Of a DNA stretch of 32,003 bases, positions 1 through 5,952 are shown piece after piece. The DNA lies in assembly GCA_017645905.1 (NCBI GenBank), contig JAGCNO010000015.1, positions 1-32,003 of the forward strand, written 5' to 3'. The notes under the pieces are model-generated. The model was given only the letters and a program-made list of their open reading frames with translations. It was not told the origin of the DNA and searched no databases. The position numbers and the translations under genes are program-made. How positions within the stretch are numbered: the first letter of the stretch is position 1; each line of letters starts with the position of its first letter. The DNA is from Prevotella sp. GTDB lineage: Bacteria > Bacteroidota > Bacteroidia > Bacteroidales > Bacteroidaceae.

Positions 1-181
1 AACGCTCGTCCGCAGCCATGTCGGGTTGCTGGCGCTGCCGCTGGTAAGGGATGGTGATGAGAATATCGCCGTCGCGCTCCTCAACGTGCGAAGGGGCGTA
101 GGCTTTCCACAAAGCCTCCTCGCGGCGCAGCGACGGGTCAAAATCCATGAAGTCGAAAAGGTGGTAGTTGGTCGGTATCAT
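1..181 (-). CDS. Unrecognised protein, N-terminal part only (cut by window edge)
   Basis: An open frame runs leftwards from an ATG at 179-181 and leaves the window after about 60 codons without a stop. The N-terminus reads MIPTNYHLFDF, followed by an acidic and aromatic stretch (MDFDPSLRREEALWKAY) and a hydrophobic run (GDILITIP). There is no signal peptide or membrane segment, so a cytoplasmic protein is likely. I do not recognise the family. An AAAGGAA tract lies roughly 15 bases before the ATG, which is a weak start cue. The gene sits downstream of the DUF4492 gene on the same strand, separated by about 120 bases holding three small palindromes. Co-transcription is possible. The start and the reality of the gene are moderately supported; the function is unknown. 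Confidence 0.5.
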   Translation of the reverse strand, partial: MIPTNYHLFDFMDFDPSLRREEALWKAYAPSHVEERDGDILITIPYQRQRQQPDMAADER

Positions 182-241
182 AATAGTCTTTAAGTTCCTT
201 TTGATTAGTCTATTTATAGGAAGCCCATAGACCTCTCAGGC

Positions 242-304
242 AGTTTCCTCCGTGGAAACTGGTAGTTCCCTCCGTGGAAACTGTGAGTTCCAACGTAGGA
301 AACT
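242..304. repeat. Three tandem 22-bp palindromic repeats
   Basis: Three copies of a small inverted repeat (AGTTTCC...GGAAACT or AGTTCC...GGAAACT) start at 242, 264 and 286, an exact 22-bp spacing. The loops differ (TCCGT, CTCCGT, AACGTA) while the arms are nearly conserved. The last copy overlaps the stop codon of the DUF4492 gene. In RNA each copy could form a 6-7 bp hairpin. No poly-T tract follows, so these are not ordinary terminators. Confidence 0.8.
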
Positions 305-557
305 ATGGGACATTGCCGTTCACCTTTTCATCCTGAACGGACCTTTCCAGGACTTCTCCCGCCACAAACTCTGCCTCCTCTCCCTTCTCGGCGTGCTGTC
401 CGATGAAGTTGGGGAAGAAGAAAAGCTTCAGGATGGCGAAGATGATGATGAGCTTCACGATAATCACCGCCCACAACGTGCGTCCCACCGTCATATTGCG
501 GAAGCCGTCGTAGTATAAATGGTACGCGCGATGGAAAAAAGAAGCGATGCGATTCAT
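303..557 (-). CDS. DUF4492 family small membrane protein
   Basis: An 84-residue protein beginning MNRIASFFHRAYHLYYDGF. It has one clear hydrophobic segment (about residues 26-47, ending LKLFFFPNF), a short basic N-terminus and an acidic tail. The Y-Y-D-G-F-R-N-M-T-x-G-R-T-L-W block followed by the membrane span fits what I recall of DUF4492, a family of unknown function that in other Bacteroidota and in epsilonproteobacteria often sits next to cytochrome bd oxidase genes. No cydA is visible here. The open frame extends back to a TTG at 566, but that TTG lies inside the -7 promoter box, so the ATG at 557 is the real start. The transcript would then have almost no leader. The family call is from memory of the pattern; the gene itself is well supported. 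Confidence 0.75.
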   Translation of the reverse strand: MNRIASFFHRAYHLYYDGFRNMTVGRTLWAVIIVKLIIIFAILKLFFFPNFIGQHAEKGEEAEFVAGEVLERSVQDEKVNGNVP

Positions 558-563
558 ACGCTG

Positions 564-595
564 CAAAATTACGGTTATTTTCCGAAATGGCCAAA
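564..595 (-). promoter_or_regulatory. Bacteroidota-type promoter for the DUF4492 gene
   Basis: On the minus strand a -33 TTTG (592-595) is separated by 20 bases from a -7 TAATTTTG (564-571). The first G of the -7 box lies only 6 bases before the ATG at 557, so transcription should start at or within a few bases of the start codon. Confidence 0.7.
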
Positions 596-667
596 CAATT
601 TACCATTAAAACATAAGTTATTAATATTAAAAGAATTAAAAAAGATGGCAAAAGATTGTAAACGTCT

Positions 668-698
668 TTTGCCAGCTCACAAAAATGTAGTACCTTTG
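668..698 (+). promoter_or_regulatory. Promoter for the M23 peptidase gene
   Basis: A -33 TTTG at 668-671 and a -7 TACCTTTG at 691-698 are separated by 19 bases, matching the Bacteroidota sigma-ABfr consensus. It lies about 30 bases before the peptidase start codon. Confidence 0.8.
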
Positions 699-729
699 CA
701 CGGTCTATTTTTGAATGAAAGGAACAACT

Positions 730-1674
730 ATGATATTTGGAAAGCTTAAAACCATCGCATTAGCAGCCCTGTCTTCATTGGTCGTCTTACCCTCTTTTGG
801 CCAGGATCTCCTGGCTAATCAGGCTCCTGTAGACCGCAAGATGAAGGCTGTCGACACGCTGATGCTGCAACAGCTTATTAAGAATGAAGTATGGGAAGCC
901 TCTCCCGCCGCTGACCTTTACGACAGCTGGGAGCTCGGCGAGTCCGTATATGTACCCACTACCCTGCCCGACACCTTCCGCGTTGACCTGCGCGGCTTCC
1001 ACATGCCTACCACTCATACCCAGGTGACATCGAACTTCGGTGCCCGCTGGGGACGGCAGCACAAGGGTCTTGATGTCAAGGTCTACATTGGCGACCCCAT
1101 CTATGCAGCCTTCGACGGTAAGGTGCGTGTCGTACGCAACGAGCCTAAGGGCTATGGAAAGTATATCGTCATCCGTCACACCAACGGTCTTGAGACCACC
1201 TACGGCCATCTGTCGAAGCAGCTGGTCCGCGAGGGTCAGGACGTTCGTGCCGGCGAGACCATCGGTCTGGGTGGCAACACAGGCCGCAGCACGGGTTCGC
1301 ACCTCCACTTTGAGACGCGACTCTGCGGCGTAGCCCTGAACCCCGCACTCATGTTCGACTTCAGGAACCAAGACGTCGTGGGCGACTTCTGGACGTTCCG
1401 CCGCTCCACTTACAACCGTGAATCGTCTCAGGCCACTCGCCTGCGCGGTGCCGGTGGTACATATCGTGGTGGCGACGGTCTCTATCCCGATGCCAAGGCT
1501 CTGGCAAAGAGCAGCAAGGAAGCCCGCCCGCAGGTTCGCAACCACAAGATTCAGAAGGGTGAGACACTCTACTCCATCGCCCGCAAGCACGGCACTACCG
1601 TTGATGCCCTCTGCAAGCTGAACCGCATCCAGAAGAGCGTTAAGCTGAAACCCGGCCGCGTGCTGAGGTATTAG
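730..1674 (+). CDS. Secreted M23 family metallopeptidase with C-terminal LysM domain
   Basis: A 314-residue peptidoglycan hydrolase predicted to cut cell-wall cross-links outside the inner membrane. Residues 1-24 form a signal peptide (basic MIFGKLK, hydrophobic core, PSFG-Q cleavage region). The LytM/M23 domain spans about 98-212, with zinc ligands H111 and D115 (HKGLD), H160 (YGHLS) and the HLHFE motif (H191, H193). This set suggests an active enzyme rather than a degenerate activator. A single LysM peptidoglycan-binding module occupies 272-314 (GETLYSIARKHGTT). An upstream ATG at 715 is in frame, but AAAGGA just before the ATG at 730 favours the latter. The gene is monocistronic, with its own promoter and a strong terminator after it. 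Family assignment is firm; its exact bond specificity is unknown. Confidence 0.93.
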   Translation: MIFGKLKTIALAALSSLVVLPSFGQDLLANQAPVDRKMKAVDTLMLQQLIKNEVWEASPAADLYDSWELGESVYVPTTLPDTFRVDLRGFHMPTTHTQVTSNFGARWGRQHKGLDVKVYIGDPIYAAFDGKVRVVRNEPKGYGKYIVIRHTNGLETTYGHLSKQLVREGQDVRAGETIGLGGNTGRSTGSHLHFETRLCGVALNPALMFDFRNQDVVGDFWTFRRSTYNRESSQATRLRGAGGTYRGGDGLYPDAKALAKSSKEARPQVRNHKIQKGETLYSIARKHGTTVDALCKLNRIQKSVKLKPGRVLRY

Positions 1675-1694
1675 AAATAACGAAACAATAGAAT

Positions 1695-1720
1695 AAAAGG
1701 GACTTTCAAAGTCCCTTTTT
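1695..1720 (+). terminator. Rho-independent terminator after the M23 peptidase gene
   Basis: AAAAGGGACTTT pairs with AAAGTCCCTTTT around a minimal loop, followed by a short T run. It starts 20 bases after the stop codon. Confidence 0.85.
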
Positions 1721-1810
1721 CTATGTCTTATCCATCGCGCCATGCCCTTACCATCCAAAGCCCCCTTGCATAGTTATTTTTGAGTATATTACAAAAAAAC
1801 TGCCGAAATA

Positions 1811-1842
1811 TTTGGAGGTTAGGAATAATATGCCTATCTTTG
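1811..1842 (+). promoter_or_regulatory. Promoter for the NYN nuclease leader and gene
   Basis: TTTG (1811-1814) and TATCTTTG (1835-1842) are separated by 20 bases. This promoter lies inside the longest open frame, ruling out the ATG at 1812 as a start codon and pointing to the ATG at 1935. Confidence 0.8.
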
Positions 1843-1856
1843 CAGCACAAAATCCC

Positions 1857-1912
1857 CCTCGGGTGGAAAATACCGAGGCCCGCCCGCCCCTAAAAAGGTG
1901 GGCTTATTTTTT
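1857..1912 (+). promoter_or_regulatory. Structured 5' leader with terminator-like hairpin (attenuator or small RNA)
   Basis: The first hairpin pairs CCTCGG (1857-1862) with CCGAGG (1873-1878). The second pairs GCCCGCC (1882-1888) with GGTGGGC (1897-1903), with one G-T pair, and is followed directly by TTATTTTTT (1904-1912). The promoter, two GC-rich stems and a T tract would produce an RNA of roughly 65 bases, ending about 22 bases before the nuclease start codon. It could be an attenuator or an independent small RNA. I cannot match it to a named riboswitch. Confidence 0.6.
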
Positions 1913-1934
1913 GAAAAGACAAAAGCATGGAGAT

Positions 1935-2564
1935 ATGGATAAGCAGAAGGTTATCGTGTATGTGGACGGCTTCAACTTCTACTACGGGTTAAGGAAGAAC
2001 CGCTGGAGGAAATACTACTGGCTGGATATGGTAAAACTATTCGAGTCGTTCATGCGTCCAAACCAGGAACTGCTGGCGGTGAAGTATTTCTCGGCCCGTG
2101 TGGAGGACGACGGGAAGAGCCTACGGCAAAACGCTTTCTTCCAGGCCAACCAGATGAACCCGAAGTTCAAGCTGATTTTGGGAAAGTATCTGAGGAAGAA
2201 GTTCAAGTGCAAGAACTGCGATTTTCTGAACGACACGTATGAGGAGAAGGAGTCGGACGTAAGGATTGCCACACAGATTGTGGCCGATGCATTCCGCAAG
2301 ACATGCGACATATCGATTGTGGTGTCGGCTGACAGCGATATGATTCCCGCCATGGAGCTGGCCTTGGAGGAGCAGCATCCCGTGTTTGCCTACTTCCCAC
2401 CATTCCAGCGTTCATCGGCCATCGCCTCGATGTTCACCAGCGTCATCCGAATGGAACGCTACGAGAGCCGTTTCCGCAACAGTCTGCTGCCCGACGTGGT
2501 AAGGCTGAAAGATGGCTACGAGCTTTCCATTCCTGAGAAATGGAAAGCATATCAGAGTCTGTAA
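1935..2564 (+). CDS. NYN domain (PIN-like, LabA/DUF88 type) putative ribonuclease
   Basis: A 209-residue soluble protein. The N-terminal VYVDGFNFYYG carries the first acidic residue of the NYN active site (D11). EKESDVRIA supplies D108, and VVSADSDMIP supplies the acidic pair D133/D135. These are the positions expected of a metal-dependent PIN-like RNase of the LabA/DUF88 group. A lone CxxC (KCKNCDF, residues 92-95) lies between them; one pair alone is not a full zinc site. The start is the ATG at 1935 because the promoter and leader occupy the upstream part of the frame. A GGAG lies very close to it. The gene is transcribed alone and ends 55 bases from the convergent acyl-CoA synthetase gene. 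The domain call is firm; the RNA target is unknown. Confidence 0.85.
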   Translation: MDKQKVIVYVDGFNFYYGLRKNRWRKYYWLDMVKLFESFMRPNQELLAVKYFSARVEDDGKSLRQNAFFQANQMNPKFKLILGKYLRKKFKCKNCDFLNDTYEEKESDVRIATQIVADAFRKTCDISIVVSADSDMIPAMELALEEQHPVFAYFPPFQRSSAIASMFTSVIRMERYESRFRNSLLPDVVRLKDGYELSIPEKWKAYQSL

Positions 2565-2619
2565 ACGAACGGGACCGTCCAGATGCCGGACGAGGCACGT
2601 GCGAGCATCTTAACCTTTC

Positions 2620-4299
2620 TTATTTCTGGCTGTCTTTCTGCCTTATCTCCACTCGGCGAATCTTTCCGCTGATGGTCTTGGGCAGCTCGTCGACGAACTC
2701 CACGATGCGGGGGTACTTGTAAGGGGCGGTGACCTTCTTGACATGCTGCTGAAGATCCTTGACCAGCTCGTCGCCGGCCTTGTCTTTCCATTCCTTTCCG
2801 AGCACCACGGTGGCCTTCACCACCATGCCGCGGACGTCGTCGGGGACGCCGGTGATGGCGCACTCCACTACGGCGGGGTGAGTCATTAGGGCGCTCTCCA
2901 CCTCGAAGGGGCCGATGCGGTAGCCTGAAGACTTGATAACATCGTCGATGCGGCCCTCAAACCAATAGTAACCGTCCTCATCGCGCCAGGCCATGTCGCC
3001 GGTGTGATACATGCCGTCGTGCCAAGCCTCACGCGTCTTTTCCTCGTCTCGGTAGTACTCCTTGAACAGGCCGATGGGCTTCTTGTCGCCCACACGCACC
3101 ACGATTTCACCTTTCTCACCATCCTCACAAGGCGTGCCGTCGGCACGGACAAGGTCGATGTCGTACTGAGCATTGGGTATTCCCATGCTGCCGGGCTTCG
3201 GCTTCATCCAGGGGAAGGTGCCGAGGGTCATGGTGGTCTCGGTCTGTCCGAAGCCTTCCATAATGTTGAGGCCTATCAACTCCCTGAGTTTGTCGAAGAC
3301 AGCGGGGTTAAGGGCCTCGCCGGCCGTGGTGCAATATTCGAGGGCCGAGAGGTCATACTTCGAGAGGTCCTCGCGTATCATGAAGCGATAGATGGTCGGC
3401 GGGGCGCAGAAGCTCGTCACCTTGTATTTCTCCATCTGGCGGAGGAGCGTGTCGGCGTTGAACTTCTCATGGTCGAAGACGAACACGGTGGCTCCGGCAA
3501 ACCATTGCCCGTAGAACTTTCCCCAGACGGCCTTGCCCCAGCCCGTATCAGCGACGGTGAGGTGGAGCGAACCCTTGTGCAGGTTGTGCCAGAATACGCC
3601 TGTGGTCAGATGACCCATGGCGTAAAGGAAATCATGGGCCACCATCTTCGGCTCGCCGCTCGTGCCACTGGTGAAGTACATAATCATGGTGTCCTCGTTG
3701 TTGTTGACGAAGGCGGGGCGAACGAAAGGCGATGTCTGCAACCACTCCTGCTGCCAGTCGTGCCAGCCACAGTCTCCTTTGGCGCAACACTGTTGCGGCA
3801 CAGTGCCGACTTTCACCAACACCTTTACCGTGGGACTGCCAGGCATGGCGGCCTCCACCTGGCTCATCACGTAAGGGTCGTCAACGCAGATGATGGCTTT
3901 CACCGAGGCGCTGTTGTTGCGGTACACGATGTCCTTCTTCGTGAGCATGTGGGTGGCGGGGATGACGACGGCGCCGATCTTGCACAAGGCCAGCATGACA
4001 ATCCACCACTCGTAGCGGCGCTTCAGGATGAGCATCACAGGGTCGGCCTTACCGATGCCGAGCGACTGAAGATAAGCGGCGGCCTGGTCGCTCTGCTCCT
4101 TCAGCTGTTTGAAGGTGGCGCGGCGCTCTACGCCCTCGTCGTTGGTCCACAAGAGGGCCAGGCGGTCGGGCTCTTCCTCAGCCCAAGCGTCAATTACGTC
4201 GTAGGCGAAGTTAAAGTGTTCGGGGATGATGAACTCCAGGTTCTTATTGTAGTCTTGTACAGACTCAAAGTGAGTCTTCTTCAAAAATCTTTCTACCAT
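2620..4299 (-). CDS. AMP-binding acyl-CoA synthetase
   Basis: A 559-residue adenylate-forming enzyme that should activate a carboxylic acid with ATP and join it to coenzyme A in the cytoplasm. The P-loop-like A3 motif YFTSGTSGEPK lies at about 208-218. It is followed by the motifs TAGEALNP, GFGQTET, YHTGDMAWRDEDGYYWF and GRIDDVIKSSGYRIGP. The catalytic lysine is K546 in ISGKIRR. All key elements are present and the length is normal for medium-chain acyl-CoA or acetyl/propionyl-type synthetases. The substrate cannot be read from sequence. The gene begins 30 bases after the XRE-cupin regulator on the same strand, so the two are very likely co-transcribed and the regulator probably responds to the acid or its CoA ester. 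Confidence in the enzyme class is high. Confidence 0.92.
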   Translation of the reverse strand: MVERFLKKTHFESVQDYNKNLEFIIPEHFNFAYDVIDAWAEEEPDRLALLWTNDEGVERRATFKQLKEQSDQAAAYLQSLGIGKADPVMLILKRRYEWWIVMLALCKIGAVVIPATHMLTKKDIVYRNNSASVKAIICVDDPYVMSQVEAAMPGSPTVKVLVKVGTVPQQCCAKGDCGWHDWQQEWLQTSPFVRPAFVNNNEDTMIMYFTSGTSGEPKMVAHDFLYAMGHLTTGVFWHNLHKGSLHLTVADTGWGKAVWGKFYGQWFAGATVFVFDHEKFNADTLLRQMEKYKVTSFCAPPTIYRFMIREDLSKYDLSALEYCTTAGEALNPAVFDKLRELIGLNIMEGFGQTETTMTLGTFPWMKPKPGSMGIPNAQYDIDLVRADGTPCEDGEKGEIVVRVGDKKPIGLFKEYYRDEEKTREAWHDGMYHTGDMAWRDEDGYYWFEGRIDDVIKSSGYRIGPFEVESALMTHPAVVECAITGVPDDVRGMVVKATVVLGKEWKDKAGDELVKDLQQHVKKVTAPYKYPRIVEFVDELPKTISGKIRRVEIRQKDSQK

Positions 4300-4329
4300 T
4301 CTAGTGTGTTTTTGTGGTTGTTGTGGGCG

Positions 4330-4884
4330 TTAGAAGATGATGGCCAGGAACTTGACCTGCTTGCCGTTGAGGGTGCGCATGCCGTGCGGCTGTGTGGCGT
4401 CGAAGTAGATGCTGTCGCCCTCGCTGAGGGTGAGCACCTTCTGGCCGATGGTAAGCTCCATCTCGCCCTCCAGCACCATGTTGAACTCCTGTCCTGAGTG
4501 GGAGTTCATCTCCTTCGGTGTATCTTCAGGCTTGGGTTCCACGGTGACGATGAAGGGGTCGGCCTTGCGTCCCCGGAATCCACTGGCCAGGCTCTCATAG
4601 TTGTAGGCCTTGCGGCGCTCCACACGCAGCCCCTGACCCTTGCGGGTGAGGAAATAGTTGCGCATGTGAGGCTCCTCGCCAAACATGAGCACATCGAGCG
4701 ACACGCCATACTCCTTGGCAATCTTCTGAAGGTTTGCCACCGAGAGGCCGCCGGTACCGTTCTCCATCTCCAGGTACTGCTCCTCACTGATACCACAAAG
4801 GCGGGCCACCTCGCCCACCTCGATGTCGAGCACATCACGCAGGCCGCGCAGGCGCTCGCCAATCTGTTTCATTTGTTCGTCCAT
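4330..4884 (-). CDS. XRE family transcriptional regulator with C-terminal cupin domain
   Basis: A 184-residue protein. An N-terminal helix-turn-helix (about residues 8-62: IGERLRGLRDVLDIEVGEVA, then CGISEEQYLEMENG) is followed by a cupin_2 sensor barrel (about 105-180, with MNSHSGQEFNMVLEGEMEL and the closing strand FDATQPHGM). This architecture is typical of small-molecule-sensing regulators placed next to the enzyme they control, here the acyl-CoA synthetase 30 bases downstream. The open frame extends further upstream, but the promoter lies within that extension, so the ATG at 4884 (MDEQMKQIG) is the start. Autoregulation through the palindrome in the divergent promoter region is likely but inferred. 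The ligand is unknown. Confidence 0.9.
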   Translation of the reverse strand: MDEQMKQIGERLRGLRDVLDIEVGEVARLCGISEEQYLEMENGTGGLSVANLQKIAKEYGVSLDVLMFGEEPHMRNYFLTRKGQGLRVERRKAYNYESLASGFRGRKADPFIVTVEPKPEDTPKEMNSHSGQEFNMVLEGEMELTIGQKVLTLSEGDSIYFDATQPHGMRTLNGKQVKFLAIIF

Positions 4885-4912
4885 AATATTTCGCGTTGGT
4901 TGAATCAGGCTG

Positions 4913-4944
4913 CAAAGGTACGACAAAAACTCCGAATCGCCAAA
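4913..4944 (-). promoter_or_regulatory. Promoter for the XRE-cupin / acyl-CoA synthetase operon
   Basis: On the minus strand TTTG (4941-4944) is separated by 20 bases from TACCTTTG (4913-4920). The ATG at 4884 lies about 28 bases downstream. Confidence 0.8.
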
Positions 4945-4947
4945 AAA

Positions 4948-4977
4948 TGCAAAAAGATTTTGCACTTTTCTGCAAAA
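4948..4977. promoter_or_regulatory. Candidate operator: TGCAAAA/TTTTGCA palindrome plus an extra half-site
   Basis: TGCAAAA (4948-4954) and TTTTGCA (4958-4964) form a perfect 7-bp inverted repeat with a 3-bp centre. A third TGCAAAA occurs at 4971-4977. The palindrome abuts the -33 box of the regulator promoter and overlaps the -33 box of the rightward promoter; the third site lies in that promoter's spacer. XRE-type short-chain acyl-CoA regulators (RamB, PccR) are known to bind TTTGCAAA-like sites, so this is a plausible binding site for the adjacent XRE protein. Binding is inferred. Confidence 0.5.
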
Positions 4978-4989
4978 CCACTACCTTTG
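4959..4989 (+). promoter_or_regulatory. Promoter for the coiled-coil protein and topB
   Basis: TTTG (4959-4962) and TACCTTTG (4982-4989) are separated by 19 bases. It is divergent from the regulator promoter and shares the palindromic region with it. Confidence 0.8.
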
Positions 4990-5068
4990 CAAGACAAAGA
5001 CGGCTCGCTGGCAAAGTTCAAAGCATACAGGCGAGTTACACATTATTTATATATAGAGGAAGAAAGAC

Positions 5069-5938
5069 ATGAAAAAGCTACTTATCGTTCTGGCCATACT
5101 GCTCATCCTGGCGCTTGCCGGTGTGGTGGCATGGCTGGTTATGACCAACCGCGACCTGGAACAGGAAAAGCAGGAGATGCAGGAGCTGGCCGAGCTGGAC
5201 AAGCAGGAAATGGAGAATGAGTATGAGCGCTTCACCCTGCAGTACAGCGAGATGATGACGCAAATCAACAATGACAGCATCATTGAACAGCTCACGCAGG
5301 AGCAGTTGCGCACCCAACAATTGCTCGAAGAACTGAAGCGCGTCAAGGCCGACGACGCCCGCGAGATAACCCGTCTGAAGAAGGAGCTGGCCACGGTGCG
5401 CAACGTGCTCCGCCAATATATCCGTATGGTGGACTCCCTGAACCAGGTAAATCAGGCTCTCGTGGCGGAGAATACCCAGGTGAAGGACAAGCTGGAGCAG
5501 TCCAACCGTGCTAACCAAGGGCTGCAACAGGAGCGGCAGACGCTGAAGGAGCAGGTGGCTATCGCCGCTCAGCTCGATGCCACCGGCATCACCATGACCG
5601 CCCTGAACAAGCGCAACAAGGCCGCAAAGAAGATGAAAGACTGCACCACGCTGCAGGTAGGCTTCACCATTGCCCGCAACGTGACGGCCACAAACGGTAA
5701 CCGAACCTTCTATGTGCGTATACAGACGCCTACCGGGGTAGTACTCAAGGCGGGAACATTCCCTTACGAGAACCGACAGCTGGAGTACTCCATGAAGAAG
5801 GTGGCTGAATATACAGGCGAGGAACTGACATTGCAGACCTATTGGCAGGTAAACGAATACCTCGAAGCCGGCGAATACCGCGTGAGCATCTTTGCCGAGG
5901 GCAACATGATTGGCACGCGCACCTTCTCGTTTAATTGA
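5069..5938 (+). CDS. Membrane-anchored periplasmic coiled-coil protein of unknown function
   Basis: A 289-residue protein. Residues 4-25 form one strong N-terminal membrane helix (LLIVLAILLILALAGVVAWL). A long charged coiled coil rich in Q, E, L and K follows (about 28-175). The C-terminal part (about 190-289) looks like a beta domain with alternating strands (TTLQVGFTIARNV, NRTFYVRIQTPTGVVL, GEYRVSIFAEGNMIGTRTF). The likely topology is a helix anchor with the remainder in the periplasm. I do not recognise a named family. The start is preceded by a GAGGAAGAAAG ribosome-binding region. The stop lies 14 bases before the topoisomerase III start, so the two genes probably share a transcript, though no functional link is evident. 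Confidence 0.8.
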   Translation: MKKLLIVLAILLILALAGVVAWLVMTNRDLEQEKQEMQELAELDKQEMENEYERFTLQYSEMMTQINNDSIIEQLTQEQLRTQQLLEELKRVKADDAREITRLKKELATVRNVLRQYIRMVDSLNQVNQALVAENTQVKDKLEQSNRANQGLQQERQTLKEQVAIAAQLDATGITMTALNKRNKAAKKMKDCTTLQVGFTIARNVTATNGNRTFYVRIQTPTGVVLKAGTFPYENRQLEYSMKKVAEYTGEELTLQTYWQVNEYLEAGEYRVSIFAEGNMIGTRTFSFN

Positions 5939-5952
5939 CCTCTGGTGAACGG

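Noticed and set aside
242-304. CRISPR array
   Set aside because: The 22-bp period leaves no room for spacers of normal length; units are contiguous palindromes.
787-1758. Minus-strand frame of 323 codons opposite the M23 peptidase
   Set aside because: The plus strand carries intact M23 and LysM motifs and a signal peptide; the opposite frame crosses the terminator and has no family features.
2565-2619. Possible terminator between the NYN and acyl-CoA synthetase genes
   Set aside because: Only a weak GTCC/GGAC stem without a T run can be drawn.
3004-4497. Long plus-strand frame of 497 codons opposite the acyl-CoA synthetase
   Set aside because: It is the antisense shadow of a clear AMP-binding enzyme, is rich in His/Val/Leu as such shadows are, and has no recognisable domain.
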